Part shown: positions 21,201 through 36,200 of the stretch, one piece after another
How the letters are laid out: each line of letters opens with the position of its first letter
Position numbering within the stretch: position 1 is the first letter of the stretch
Assembly (NCBI RefSeq): GCF_051106095.1
Contig: NC_135788.1
Coordinates: 38,464,001-38,528,000 of the forward strand
Direction: 5' to 3'
DNA: 64,000 nucleotides
Origin: Pogona vitticeps
Lineage: Eukaryota > Chordata > Lepidosauria > Squamata > Agamidae
Position numbers and translations under genes: made by a program
Notes under the pieces: generated by a model
Database searches by the model: none
What the model saw: only the letters and a program-made list of their open reading frames with translations
Told to the model about the DNA's origin: nothing

Positions 21201-24200
21201 AGACTGCTGTTCCATGTGACAACTCTTCAGATATTTAAAGTCAGTTGTCATGTCAACTCTCAGCCTTCTCTTTTTCAGCTTAAATATGTCTAACTCACAG
21301 AAGCCCAACTAGGGCTTAGTTTTATCATCCTGGATATTTCTCCACATGTTCCAGCTTGTCAATATCTTTCTTATTTATATTACCAAAAACTAAACAGAAT
21401 TGCCAGGTGAATTCTGGCCAAAGCATAATAGAGTGGAACTGTTGCTTGACTTGATTTGGAAACTGCAGTCATGTGAAAAAGAAAGTACATCCTCTTTGAA
21501 TTCTATAGTTTTATGGATTAGGACATAGAAAAATCATCTGGTCCTTAGCAGGTATCATATCTACTATTGTTTATTTTATTTATTTATTTATTTATTGGAC
21601 TTATATACCGCCCCATAGCGCTACAAGCACTCTTCGGGCGGTTTACAATTTTTAATTATACAGGCTACACATTGCCCCCCCAGCAAGCTGGGTACTCATT
21701 TTACCGACCTCGGAAGGATGGAAGGTTGAGTCAACCTTGAGCCGGCTACCTGGGATTTGAACCCCAGGTCGTGAGCACAGTTTTAGCTGCAGTACAGCGT
21801 TTTAACCACTGCGCCATGAGGCTCTTCTTGTGGGCAAGAATCCTGTAGAAGAAATGGAATAGCCCTCATAGTCAACAAAAGAGTGGGAAAAGCTGTACTG
21901 GGATACAATATCTAAATAATGATAGAATGATTTCAATATGAATCCAAGGCAGACCTTTCAACATCACAGTAAGCCAAGTTTATGCACCAACCACCGATGC
22001 TGAAGAGGCTGAAATTGACCAATTCTGTGAAGACTTACAACACCTTCTAGAACTGAGACCAAAGAAAGATGTCCTTCTCATTATAGGGGACTGGAATGCT
22101 AAAATAGGGAGTCAAGAGAAAAGGAACAACAGGTAAGTTTGGCCTTGGAGTTCAGAATGATGCAGGGCAAAGACTAATAGAGTTTTGCCAAGAGAACAAG
22201 CTGGTCATCACACTCTTTTCCAACAACTCTACACATGGACATCACCAGATGGGCAATACTGAAATCAGATTGTGTTCTCTGCAGCCAAAGATGGAGAAGC
22301 TCTATACACTCAGAAAAAACAAGACCTGGAGCTGATTGTGGCTTTGATCATCAGCTTCTTATAGCAAAATTCAAGCTTAAATGTAAGAAAGTAGGAAAAA
22401 CCACTGGGCTAGTCAGGTATAATCTAAACCAAATCCCTTATGAATACACAGTGGAAGTGAATAACAGATTTAAGGAACTAGATTTGATGGATAGAGTCCC
22501 TGAAGAACTATGGATGGTGGCTCGTAACATTGTACAGGAGGCAGCAACAAAAACCATCCCAAAGAAAAGGAAATGCAATTAAGCAAAGTGGCTGTCCAAC
22601 AAGGCCTTACAAATAGTAGAGAAGAGAAGGAAAACAAAATGCAAGGGAGATTGGGAACGATACAGAAAATTGAATGCTGACTTCCAAAGAATAGAAAGGA
22701 GAGACAAGTGGGCCTTCTTAAATGAAGAGTGCAAAGATATAGAGGAAAATAATAGAAAGGGGAAAAACAGAGAAAATTGAAAATGTTGAAAGAAAATTTC
22801 GTGCAAAGATGGACATGATAAAGGACAAAATGGTAGGGACCTTACAGAAGCAGAAGACATCAAGAAGAGGTGGCAAGAATACACAGAGGAATTATACCAG
22901 AAAGATCTGGATGTCCTGAACAACCCAAATACTGTGGTTGCTGACCTTGAGCCAGACATCGTGGAGAGTGAAGTCAAGTGGGCCTTAGAAAGCATGGCTA
23001 ACAAGAGGTCCAGTGGAGGTGATGGCATTCCAGTGGAATTATTTAAAATCCTAAACTATGACGCTGTTAAGGTGCTACACTCACTATGCTAGCAAGTTTG
23101 GAAAACTCAGCAGTGGCCAGAGGGTTGGAAAAGATCAGTCTACATCCCAATCCCAAAGAAGGGCAGTGCCAAAGAATGCTTCAACTACCGTACAATTGCA
23201 CTGATTTTACATGCTAGCAAGGTTATGCTCAAAATCCTACAAGGTAGGCTTCAGCAGTATGTGAACCGAGAACCCCCAGAAGTACAACCTGGATTTCGAA
23301 GGGGCAAAGGAACTAGAGACCAAATTGCTAACATGCACTGGATTATGGAGAAAGAGAATTCCAGAAAAGCATCTACTTCTGCTTCATTGACTACTCAAAA
23401 GCCTTTGACTGTGTGAACCACAGCAAACTATGGCAAGTTCTTAAAGAAATGGGAGTGCCTGACCACCTTATCTATCTCCTGAGAAATCTATATGTGGGAC
23501 AGAAAGCAACAGTTAGAACTGGATATGGGACAACTAATTGGTTCAAAATTGGGAAAGGAGTACAACAAGGCTGTATACATGGGGAAACTTTTGAAAAAAG
23601 ACAACCTACAAACAGTATTCAGACCCACCACAAAAATACAAAATGTTTTATAGATGGCATTATACTCCTATAAAACTGGCAAAAATGTCAGAAGGTAGCA
23701 GTAATATCTGTTGGAAATGTAAAAAAAAGTGGGAACTTATTATCATATGTGGTGGTCATGTGAAAAAGCCAGGGTTTATTGGTTACAGTTGTGGGAAATG
23801 ATAAAAGGAATTATTCAAAAGAAATTAAATTTTAAACCTGAAATAGCATTATTCAACATCATGCCAGAAATTACTGACAAGAAAAATAAATATTATTTGA
23901 TGTATATATTGATAGCAGCTAGGTCACTCTGGGCCCAAAAATGGAAAAGTGAGGACGTACCTACAATGGAGGAGCTCCTGAAGAAGCTGTTGGACATTAT
24001 AGAACTGGATTCACTATCAGAAGCGCTACGAGATCAACCAAGAGACTATGCAAAACAAAGTTGGATCTTAATACATGCTTGGGCCCAGGGTCAGACTTGA
24101 AGATAGGGCAAAATGATTGATGGGCTTTGTCTTTTTTAGTTTTTCTTTTATCTTTTTTTCAATGCTCTCTGGAGATTGGTAAAGCTGGAATGTAATGAGG

Positions 24201-27200
24201 TCTGAATCCCTGTCCGCAAAGGGGGGGAGGGTTTGGGGTGTCTGTACTGCATTTTAGATATGTGTTTGTAGTTGAAATAAAATATATATAAAAAAACAAC
24301 AAATGTTATGGTCAGCAAAGGACAAAAGGGGCCTCACCACCACCGCAGGGGTATATCAGATACCTTGCAGTCGTGGATAGGTATATATTGGAACCACAAA
24401 ATGCAGCATTCACACCAGAATCAAAGAACATGAGAGACACTGCAGACTAAAACAAATGGAAAAATCAGCAGTAGCTGAACATGCCCTAAAACAAGCTGGA
24501 CATGAAATTCTATTTCAAAAAACTGAAGTACTGGACAACACCAGCAAGTGTTATGTTAGACTGCACAGGGAAGCCATTGAAATCCATAAATACCAGCAGA
24601 GCTTTAACTAAAAAGAGGAAAGTCTAAAACTTAATAAGGTCTGGCTCCCAGCACTGGAAAATACAGTCAAAGTCAACAAACTCTACCCAGCCACAAGGAC
24701 CAGGGATCATTGCACAAATAAGACCAGCTAAAGACACCCATCAATCACAGTGACAGATAATCTCTCCCTCTTATCACAACAAATACATCCACACTGATCA
24801 CCATCATCACCCTATCTCCTGAAAAGGACAAAAGCTGTTCCCACAGCTATAAATACTCAACTATCCAACAAACAGCAACAGAGCATAGACCGAGTTCCTG
24901 CTCCAGTCCTCTGAAGATGCCGGCCAAAGAGACTGGTGATATGTCAGGAAGAACAACCTTCAGAACACGGCCAAAGAGCCCGAAAAACCCACAACAACCA
25001 AGGCTGTATGTTGTCTCCCTGCTTATTTAACTTGTATGCAGAATACATCATGCGAAAGGCTGGACTGGATGAATTCCAAGCCGGAATCAAGATTGCCGGA
25101 TGATATGTCAACATCCTCCGATATGCAGATGATAACACTCTGATGGCAGAAAGTGGGGAGGAATTAAAGAACCTCTTAATGAGGGTGAAAGAGGAGAGCG
25201 CAAAAATGGTCTGAAGCTCAACATCAAAAAAACTGAGATCATGGCCACTGGTCCCATCACCTCCTGGCAAATAAAAGGGGAAGATATGAAGACAGTGACA
25301 AATTTTACTTTCTTGGGCTCCATAATCACTGCAGATGGTGTCAGCAGCCACGAAATTAAAAGACGTCTGCTTCTTGGGAGGAAAGCGATGACAAACCTAG
25401 ACAACATCTTAAAAAGTAGAGACCTCACTTTGCTGACAAGATCCGCATAGTCAAAGCTATGGTTTTTCTGGTAGAGATGTATGGCAGTGAGAGCTGGACC
25501 ATAAAGAAGGCTGACCGCCAAAGAATTGATGCTTTTGAATTGTGGTGCTGGGGTAGACTCTTGAGAGTCCCCTGGACTGCAAAGAGATCAAACCTATCCG
25601 TTCTGAAGGAAATCAACCCTGAGTGCTCACTGGAACGACAGATACTGAAGCTGAGGCTGCAATATTTTGGCCATCTCATGAGAAGAGATGACTTCCTGGA
25701 AAAGACCCTGATGTTGGGAAAATGTGAAGGCCAGGAGGAGAAGGGGATGACAGAGGATGAGATGGTTGGGCAGTGTCATCAAAGCTAGCAACATGAATTT
25801 GACCGTACTCTGGGAGGCAGTGGAGGACAGGAGTGTGTGGCATGCTCTGGTCCATGGGATCACGAAGAGTTGGCCATGACTTAATGACTAAACAACAACC
25901 TCAGATGAGAAGTTAATATGAAATATTAAACCGTGTCATTGTTTATTTTACAAAAAAATAAAGCCAGGATGGAGAAACCATGTGTGAAAAACTAAGTGCA
26001 CCCTTATTGCTTCCATAGGAATTAAGTAGCAGTCCTTGACAGCTCGCTATTGTAACACAGCCCAAACAAATACAGTAGTGCCTCGCTTGACAATGTTAAT
26101 TCATTCCAGCGAAATCGCTGTAGAGCAAAAACATCGTCAGGCGAAATAAAAAAGCCAATTGAAATGCATTGAAAACCATTCAATGCGTTCCAATGGGCTG
26201 AATACCTGCTTGTCCAGTGAAGATCCTCCATATGGCGGCCATTTTTGGGTGTCTCTTAAGCGAAAAATGCCTCCTAAAAACAGCGGGGAGCCATTTTGAG
26301 CAGCCAGCAGCCATTTTGAAAACCTGAAAATCAGCTGTTTTGATCGTCGTAATGTGAAGAATCGGTTCGATTGTCACAAAGCGAAAAAACTCCATTAAAA
26401 CATCATTTTGCGATTGCAAAAAATCGTTGTGAAGCGGATTCGTTTTATGAGGTAATCGTTAAGCGGGGCATGACTGTACCTTTCAAATAGAAACTTAGAA
26501 TGTTAGGGAGAAATTTCTTGTCCTTTCCCTCCTCGCTTTTTGTTGATTTTTAAAAATAAATTCTGTAAATATATTGAAATAGAATAGTACAAGATATTTA
26601 AAATCTTGGTGACAGTCTAGCAGGAAATAGTTTGTTGCTACCTTATATTGCTGAATATATAGGTTTGATTTTAGATGGCTTTTCCAAAGGATTGGATATT
26701 TTTGTGGCCCATAGTTGGTAGGCCATAATAACTAAATGGAACTGCTATGTAAAATAGCTCTGAATGCTAGAGAATCAATGTAAACAATAACTACAGCCTG
26801 CATGTCCTGCTTGGTAGCGTTTACATGCAGCTTGCTGTGTTAGCTATTGGAAACAATGCCGAATTAGGTGTTCTGGCAACACTGTTCTCTTCTTGGCCTT
26901 AGATCTGCTGCTGTTCTCTGTGGCTCGGGTTAAGTGTTTCTGACTTTAAATGGGTTTTTAATTATCTTTTGTCTGTAAATGATACAATATGGTTGGGCTA
27001 TGATAACTCTTAATTTGTGTTTCATTTAAAGGAAAATGAAATCCAGAAGAATGTCAGATCATCTAGAGAGAACAGCAAACAATTTTCGTCAGGAGGTTGG
27101 TATTCTATTATAGAGGCCTGAAATGTATTATATATGCTGAAGAGATAAGTTTAATAATGTTTTGGCTGTTCTCTGTGAATGGTCTGTTTCATTTATCATT

Positions 27201-30200
27201 CTTTAGTGATTGCATAATCCTCCGAACAAATGCTTAAAAATAGATTAATCTCATATGAATATCTTGGTGATTTTAAAATAAAAGGTAAAGCTGAGCTGAA
27301 ATATATGTAAGAAAAAATGTGCCTTAGCAGCTAGTTCTTCTGTAATTATTTTGGCAACAGTAATGACCAGTAGTTATATATATTCCAAGCACAGAAATCC
27401 AGTTTTCAGAGAAGAAATCAGACTCTTAAGAGTACTTGCAGTGGCAGAATTTTTTAAAGATCGGTTTTCCCTTACAAGTTCCTCTGGTAACTTGTAATTC
27501 AAACCTTCAGAAAAAATTATCCCAAAACAACATTTCCCCTGCCTGCTATTGTAAATTGTAGTGAAGATTGTGTATAACCATGCCTGCCCTTTAAATAAAT
27601 ATATATATTTATAAACTGGCATTATGATAATACCTTTATTAAGATCAATCCAAATGGCGCAAAGTTGGAAACAAGCTTTCAGGTCCTCCAGAACTTTCTG
27701 GACAGATGTTGAGCAAGAAGGGAAGGGAAGAGGTAGAAACTTGGGCTGGGTTTCCCCAAATTTTACATTTTGTAATAGTCTTCCTGAAGGAAATCAACCC
27801 TGAGTGCTCACTGGAAGGACAGATCCTGAAGATGAGACTCCAATGAGGCCTTAATGATCCTCTAACCATGTAAACCCCAAACACTGAATCAGGACAGGTG
27901 ATTCGATGAAGGCATATAACAGCATGACTCGGACATAATAGGTTATCTATCATCATGGAATACTACAGGCTTGAGAAGGAGGGTAAAGGTACTTGACACT
28001 AAAGCAGCTAAAGAGTCTTCCAAAAAGGAAAAATATTCCCTCAGCACTGAGTGCAACCAAAACCAAATATTTATTTTAAATAGGTAAGGGCTGGTTTTAA
28101 AATTTAAAATTATGAACAGTTTTAAAAATGAAAGGCCTAAAATGGCAATGCAAAGATTTAAATCACTTTTTCACAGTGTGGTTTAATAGTATCCGTATCC
28201 CCACAGGTAGGTTCTGTATCCTTTTTTACTACCACTTTCTCCCATCTCTCAGAGATACTGTTACAGTATCTTAACATTCAGATGGTAAAACATATCCCTA
28301 AGCTGCTATCTTAAAAAAAAAACTGTAACATGTATTGCTATTGTTCTCCATTTGATATTGCCTGAGCTAAGAAATCCTGAGTGCTCACTAGAAGGACAGA
28401 TCCTGAAGCTGAGGCTCCAATACTTTGGCCATCTCATGAGAAGAGAAGACTCCCTGGAAAAGACCCTGATGTTCGGAAAATGTGAAGGCAAGAGGAGAAG
28501 GGGACGACAGAGGACGAAATGGCTAGACAGTGTCATCGAAGCTACCAACATGAATTTGACCCAACTCCGGGAGGCAGTGGAAGACAGGAGGGCCTGGTGT
28601 GCTCTGGTCCATAGGCTCACGAAGAGTCAGACATGACTTAATGATTAAACAACAACAAATAGTCTTAGAAAAAGTGATGGAAGAGTAACACAGATGGGCT
28701 TGTTCCTTCTTTTGTGAAACTTAAGAATCTAACTGCCTAGGTTCTTTCTTAGTAGGGACACTTTTGTGATGTTAGTTTGGTAATCAAGTTTATTTACAAG
28801 TCTCAAAAATGTAAGAAAAAGCTAGGCTACAAGTAGGTAGAGAAATAGGACACTGTTCTTTGTTAAGGTTGCTCTGGATCGAACTCATTTGCTGTAAATG
28901 GCTTATATGCAAGAGCTAGTAATACTTGTAACATTTTTTGTCCTGAGTTTAAATTATAGGAAATGTGAACAGGGTAAAGCCAGACTGTCCATTCTTATCC
29001 TGGGGCTTCAACAACAAGGATAACATTTAACAAGTATCCTGAAGGCATGCTATTTAGCTAGTAGAGTAGTTTTCTTCCTCAAGTTGTCTTTTAAAAAAGC
29101 ATGTTAGTGTTTTGTTGGCAAGTGTCCTGTTGTTTTACTGGACAGTGGACATGTTCAAATATTTTTATGAAGAAATTCATTTCCTGCCATATGTTTTAAA
29201 TTAAATTGTAGCTGGTTAAATTTCATTTGTTGGACGCCAGTCCTTCTGGATGGGAAATGACACAGTTGTAATTCTATATGAGATTATGTATTTTAAAAAA
29301 ATACTACTTTTGGCGCTGCATCTTAAACATGACTTTTTGGCACATTAAAATATTCGATGGATGATAATTCAATAATTCCAAATGATTGCCTCATGAGTGG
29401 ATTGACAAGATGCAGGCAATGAAAAGGAGCAGAAATACTGTACAAGGGAAAGCTGTTGAAAATAACTTTTCAGTTGGAGTAAACTAAACTAGCTTACATG
29501 AGGTTTGTTGTGGTTTATTTATTATTAAACAACAACAACAATGCATATTTCTGTATGTATTTTTTTTCCAATTTATTTATTTAAAATGTTTTTTATCCCA
29601 CCATTTGCCTTTAAAAGGACCCAGGGTGGAAATAAATTTATTTATTTATTATATTTTTATACTTCACCATCTAGTGGCCTTGCCACTACTGTGGGCAGTT
29701 TCCAGCAGTAAAATAAACATACAAAGAAAAGCCAAATGTCACCCAGACCAAAAATATAAAATAAGGTATTCTGGGTGCTTAGCAATATTATTGTTGTTGG
29801 TGTTGTTGTTGACGTTGATGTTGTTGACATTGTTGTTAACGTTGTTAACAGCAGCAGCAGCAACAAATTAAACAGAAGCAAAAATAAAAATAAAAGAGCA
29901 AATCAACTCAAGATGTCATAGAACGGTGCAAGCAATATCCCATAATAGGGCTAGCTCAGAGAGATTAAACCAAAGAAAAGCAACAAATCAAATCTCCAAT
30001 ATTTAGTAATGAAAGTACTAGGCCACAGCCTTAAACACAGTTCAAAGTAAGCGCCACTGTCCGTAGTGGGACTTCTCTATTAACATGCATAGACTTAACC
30101 GCGGATGAAATCCTATTGCTTAACAGAAGAAAATTTATAACTTTCAGCCTGTTCCCAGCTAGCAAATAAAGAGGGCCCACAGCAGTACTCAAGGGTGTGA

Positions 30201-33200
30201 CATTCACTGGTTTGTCTTGAGAAGAGGGCATGCATGCAATGAACCAGTGGGCTTTATATTTGCTTTTTAGGAATGGACTGAAAGTTACAAATGTTCTTAT
30301 GCTAAGCAACGAGACTTCAATTATATATTAGAAGCTGTAGGAGTGTAGGCTGGTTGAAAATTAGTTGACACAGTTCACCATTGGTGATGTTTGCCCCCAA
30401 ATGATATTTCTGAACATACAGTATCTTCTCACCTGAATCTGGCATCTGTTTTCTAAAACATAGGTGGGTTGTTGTTTTTTTGTCTTTCAGATTATTTCGA
30501 AAGCCAAAGTATGTGGAATCACCGATGAATCGGCAAGAGTAAAAAGACTCCGATTGGCAGTAGCGGATAAAGACTTTACTTTTAAGGCAGGACAATGGTA
30601 AGTTTCTTTGTTTTGAATGCATTGAATGAAAGGCATATTTGTCTCTACAAATAAAAGCAAGCAAGCAATTTCTATAATCTTCATGCTAACAAGAAGACTT
30701 TTTCTTTAGCCAGCTTTGTATGAAATAACTGGTTAAAACAATCTGGGAATTTTTCCAGATTTTCTCTCTATGCAAAACATGTCTCCATTAAACAAAGAGA
30801 GTAAATCTCAGTTATACCCTTTTTCAAATGATTCCTACTCAATGTTTAGTGCTGTGTTTTTCCAAAGAGACTTGTTCTCGGGAATCCTTCAAACTCCACT
30901 TATCAGTGTACTTGTCTGCAAATTATTTTCTGGGACTCTCTAAGTTGCTTCACTCAATGTGGTTTCTGGGAACACGTGCTTCTGAAATGCCAGTGTCACT
31001 TGCCATATGGAAAACCTTTGAAAAGGAAGGCGGTTTCAAAAGCCTTTTGATATAACACATGGGAATCTGCTGCTGTAAAAGGAAAAGTCAGCCATTTGTC
31101 TGGGAAGGTTTTGCATGGTGTTTGAAAAAGTAAATCCAAATATATCATTTCACATACGTAAGAGCTTTATCTTGTCCACAGAACTGTTGTGTAACAAACC
31201 TGTAGGATGTCTGTGTTAATTACCTTGTAAGTATTGTCATGGTGGCGCTGCGGGTTAAACCGCTGAAGCCTCTGTGCTGCAAGGTCAGATGACCTGCAGT
31301 CATAAGACTGAATCCATGTGACGGAGTGAGCCCCCATCACTTGTCCCAGCTCCCACCAACCTAGTGGATTGAAAGCATGCAAAAATGCAAGTAAATAAAT
31401 AGGTACCACTATGGTTGGAAGGTAATGGCGTTCCGTGTCTAGTCACACTGGCCACGCGACCACGGAAACTGTCTACGGGCGAAAGCTGGCTCTACGGCTT
31501 GGAGACGGGGATGAGCACTGCGCCCTACAGTCAGACACGACTGGACCAAATGTCAAGGGGAGCGAACCTTTACCTTTTTAAGCATTGTCAAAGCAGCATT
31601 CATGGTTGTCTTTTCTGCTTAAATTTATTTGGATCCAGCTCCAGAGGCTTGGTCTTATTATATGTATATCTGTGTTTTGTCAGCATCTTTAGCTTTCTGT
31701 TGAAGTTCAGGTGACATGTTGAGGCTGATCTGAAGGATGCCTATCATTCTTGACAAGGCCCTTCCCCCTCCCTTGCCCTTCTTGTTTTATTTTCTGTTGT
31801 TAGTCCATCTGCCAAACAGGTTCTGTAGGTCCCAAACTTTGTCTCTTAACATGTTAATAGTATGAGTAACTAATGCAGTGTTAATTTTGCAGTCTTTCAC
31901 ATTTAGAGAAAGAAAACAAGATGTTGATTGCAATAATTTATGTTTGTGGAGCAATTTGCAGCCGCCTTTGCACATATGCCCAGATGCATACTAAATGTGT
32001 GCTTGCTGGTTCTTGGAAAAACATTTACCCTTCAAAAATGTTTTGGTAATTATCACACTGAAAACTGGGTTCTTTAATTGTAATTACTCTTTTCATTATC
32101 TTCCTTTTTAAAGTATTCTAATTCTGTTGGCATGCTAACTTTCCACCAGTGCAGCTTCTGAGTGTGATTGTGTTATAATGAGAGGTATTAAGAGCCAGGC
32201 TATGAGGGAAAAGGTTAATAAACCCCCTTTACAGTGAAGTTGTTGAGTTTCTGCTTCTGTTGTAAACATGCACAACTCTTGTCTTTTGATTTACACAATA
32301 AAATTGGTTTCTCTACCAGCAGCTTCCATGAGCTCTGACTTTTTTTTTAGTTGTGCCCACCTATGAGTCCTACTACAAGTATAAGAGAGAGAATCATCAC
32401 AAAAGTATCTGTGAGACTTCTGCATATTTAGGATTCTCTTAAACATTAGTTTTGGAAATGTTACTTTAAAAGATCTTTTTCTGTTTTTAAAGCCTACTTT
32501 TTCAAATACTTTCTATTATTCTCTGTACTGCTGGACTATTACTAACATAAGTTAGTTTGTGGGTAAATAAGTGTTTTGAATTTTTAGATTTCATTTTGGT
32601 AAATAGTTTAAAAAGATGGATGCTATAGAATTTCTTACGAAGAACTAGAAAAAACTGAAGAAAAGCTAATAGATTGTTCAGTGCACGGGGACAAGCGTCC
32701 TGCTAACCAAGGCTCTACACAGATAGCGCATCATATTCACTTGAGAGTAGTATCTTGTTGAAACTGATTCACCTATAGCACACCTACAAATAGCAGAGTT
32801 GGGCAGAAAGTAGATTGGGACCTACTGGTGGATCTCAAAATACTTTGCAATAGATTTCGCACCCCTTGGTTTACAAACGAAACAATAAAAAGCCTCCCAT
32901 TCCCAAAGAATTAGGTTGTTGAAACAGAATGTGTTGAGGGACACCGCTACTGGGTTTGTGTGTGAAAAGTTTCTTTGAGCACATACTTTGGCTTAGCATG
33001 TGCTCAAAGAAACCTTAATCTTTAAAAAGCACATAGACGCCCCTCCAGACACACACTTTGTGCCATTTTTCTTGCATCCACCAAGTTTACTGGCTCTGAT
33101 ATACATATCTCTACAGAAGTGTCATTGTTTTCAGTGGAGATTTATATGGGATAAGTATCCATCATGTTACAGAATTGGGTTCAATTCAGATTCATGTATT

Positions 33201-36200
33201 TATGCTCAGCCGTAAGGCTATTACAAAGCATAATGCCATACTGTACATAACCAACACTTTAAAAGTCTCAATTACCCTAACAAGAAGCAATATTTTCATT
33301 TTTAAAGTTTATTCTGTTATTATTAGTTAAGAAGCATTCATCTTTCATAGTAAATACATCTGTCTTATCCAGAGTTTATCAGGAAAAACAGTATTTTTTT
33401 TAAGTGTCCTTTCTTCCGTGGCAACCTTAGATGTAGCCCAGGGTTTAATTCCAACTATTAATCCCAGTTAGAGTAGACCCATTAAATCTTTTAGAACTCA
33501 GCTGAATGGTGAGCCAGCACCTAAGTAAATCCCACACATTCATTCTGTTCTGGCTGGAATTACCAATTGGATTTAGACCCAGGCGTTTTACCCTGAATAC
33601 ATTACAAAATGGACAGGTGATCGTAATATGTATGCAATCTTCTATCTGTTTTAATCACATGTAGATTCAAGGTAGAGTCTGTTTCCAAATCTTCTTTCCA
33701 GAATAGTTGAAGGCATCATATTCAGCTGAGGGTTCTTTCCTTCCAGTTCTGCAGTTTTTTCATATAATAGGATGAAATCCTGGGTCTGTAGGGGCCCTCT
33801 GCATAATCATTTTATATAAAATTAGCATGAATGGTGAACTCTGTGATGCCATTAAAATGACAAAGGGAGTTTGTCAGTGATATTTCCTAGATGCACTGCT
33901 CTTTAATTTATATAATTATGCAATTTCATGCCTGATGTTTCAGCCGTGCGCTGTTTCACCCATAAAATTGGTAACAAATGAAACCACTTCTTCCATATGT
34001 GGACAATACAGTGCTGTATTCTTTATGTTGAAATTGAACATTTCTGAATTCTGTATAGAGTTGAGGGGTACAGTTTGAAAAAAAATCAAGGCAGAGATTA
34101 TTTGATACATCTGTGTATCAAAAATATTTGACTACAGTGATAATATCATGTTTGCCAGTTTTAGATGTGGACGTTGTCAACAGTTCTGATAGATGAAAAA
34201 GTGTCCTTTTCTATTAAGCTCCACGTTTTACTAATACACAAGTTGTACTTCATACAAATAAAAGAAAGAAACCAATACTTTTGAAGTAAAAGTGAACATT
34301 GTTTTTTTTCATGAACTATAGAGATTTGCACCTGTTTGCCTCGGACAAACAGCAGTAGATTTCAGCATATGCACAATTTTTGTTTTAAATTGTGTGCAAA
34401 AGGCTGTTTGGAAGGGGGGGGGGGAGAGCCCAAGCCTCTGATCAGACAATGTGTATGGAAAACATTGGATAGCAAAGGGTTTTTCATGGTGGTCAAGTGG
34501 TGTTCCAGCATATATTATATGGAGCCCATTTCTTCCCCTCTTGATCACATTTCTGCTTAGCTTGTGTTGGTAGCCTGTTTTATGTAGCACATTTGTTATA
34601 TTCAATTATAAATAAATGCATATAGAGATCATTTATATACATATAATTATATACAGTATCTATAGTTTTCTATGCAGAGTCTTATTACAAGTTGTTGCTC
34701 CTATCTGTGAAGACCTCTGCATTTGTTTAAGCTAGGGCATTAGATATTAAGGAATTAGTTTCAGTTTGATACTATTTCGTGACAGTGTCTGTGAATATTA
34801 TTGTGCTCAGCGTGTCACTGGGAGAATGCAAAAACATGATTGATGCAACACCCTGAAGTGAGATTTTGGATGACTGCACTGGGTGTGTGTTATTGGCAAC
34901 CACAGTTAGGCCATAGGTGTATTTTAAATAGGTTCTTGTTTCCCCTTGCTCATTGTTAGGCTACTATAATGGCTGAAATCCTATTGCTCAATGTACTAAA
35001 TGGTACTAGAGTAGGCCCACTGAATCAGTGGGGCTTTGATGAGTCACCTCTTGTATTTCCATTGATTCAAATGACCAGTGTTTCATAATGTTATTGCTGT
35101 ATTGTAGAACCAAGTGTTCCAATTTTCAGGTTAAGATTTCCATCTTCTACAGATTGTACAATAGACATCTAGGTAGCAAAAATTGGCTTTGGAACCTTAC
35201 GTGCCTGTGACATCACTGGCTGTACCAATAAACATCTTGCACATGTTCTGATGCTTGTTCTAGGTTGTGGGTGCAGTGATACTCTTTGTTGCATTTCTTT
35301 GCTCTCACTTGGTTACTCATTTAGCTGATATTAGTCACACAATTCTTCATGTATATGTGCTTCTTTTTAAGCATGTGAGAACAAGAGTGTTTAGAATGTA
35401 TCATTTATAGAACAATGACTGATTATCGTGGATGCATATTAATAAAGAGGAAATGCCTTGAGATAAGGTTGGTTCCAATTTGCATAGTGCTGGCTAACTT
35501 ATGATCTGCTCAGAGGGATGTTGTGTCTGTGATACACGGTTGAATTCAAATGGCTCTTTGGAGGAGGAGATGGGTTGAACAATCGTTGAGAACAGTAACA
35601 TTTGTCTGGAGTTTGTACTGGAGGTACTAGCACTTGAACAAAAACGAAGCAAACAAGGCTCAGTTTGTATCAAACTGAATTGTTATCAAAAATATGGTGT
35701 TAATAGCATATGATATGTGAAGTATTTTTTCACACTAGAGGGTGCTGTAATGCAGCTTAGAGTTTATTATGGCTAGAATTTTTGACCTACACTAAAACAT
35801 GAATAGATTAAAACATTTAAAGCTTTCCCACACTTCTGCTTAGTGGTTTGAAGGAGTGGAATATTGGTACTATTTAAATTGTAATTGTAATTTTATGATT
35901 TTATATATTTTTATACTGTTCTGTTTTATTTTGTAAGCCGCTCCGAGTAGACATGGTCTAGAGGGGCGGCGTAAAAATCAAATAAATAAATAAATTTAAA
36001 GCAGGTTGAGAAATCCACTTTTAAATTGAGCTGGATGGGCAAATAAGCCTAAATGTAATCCAGATAAAATAGAGATTCTGAAGTTAGAAAGCTGACTGAT
36101 CTGAGTAGGGATGCATTGCTGGCCTTGGATAAAGTTGCTTTCCTCTTGAAGGGCAACATTTGCAGCTTGGGATTGTTGCTGGATTTAATACCTTCACAGA

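Larger units (their letters stand above)
21845..25900 (+). mobile_element. BovB-type RTE LINE, decayed, with nested insertions
   Basis: Frames match the BovB family: an endonuclease end ([10 protein letters not shown] near 21990), then the reverse transcriptase with [17 protein letters not shown] near 23130, [15 protein letters not shown] near 23290, GKGVQQGC near 23556, and after the insertion [13 protein letters not shown] near 25115 (the YADD catalytic box). The C-terminal part includes [15 protein letters not shown] near 25645. It ends in GACTTAATGACTAAACAACAAC, the family tail. The 5' end is truncated inside the endonuclease. Many stops and frame changes show it is dead. BovB is known for horizontal spread among squamates and ruminants. 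Confidence 0.9.
18232..27031 (+). other. OXNAD1 intron 2
   Basis: 8.8 kb. It contains MITEs 18315-19416 and 20008-20356, the SINE 21569-21824, the nested BovB/L1/Penelope block 21845-25900 and the MITE 26073-26476. 19417-20007, 20357-21568 and 26477-27031 show no recognised feature. Confidence 0.9.
27096..30490 (+). other. OXNAD1 intron 3
   Basis: 3.4 kb. It holds two BovB 3' fragments (27780-27847 and 28372-28657), a retroposon tail with microsatellite (29575-29866) and a foldback MITE (30103-30324). The rest is unrecognised AT-rich sequence. Confidence 0.9.

Noticed and set aside
32158-32345. A third LTR
   Set aside because: AATAAA and a T-rich end are present near 32300, but no primer site or left terminus can be defined.
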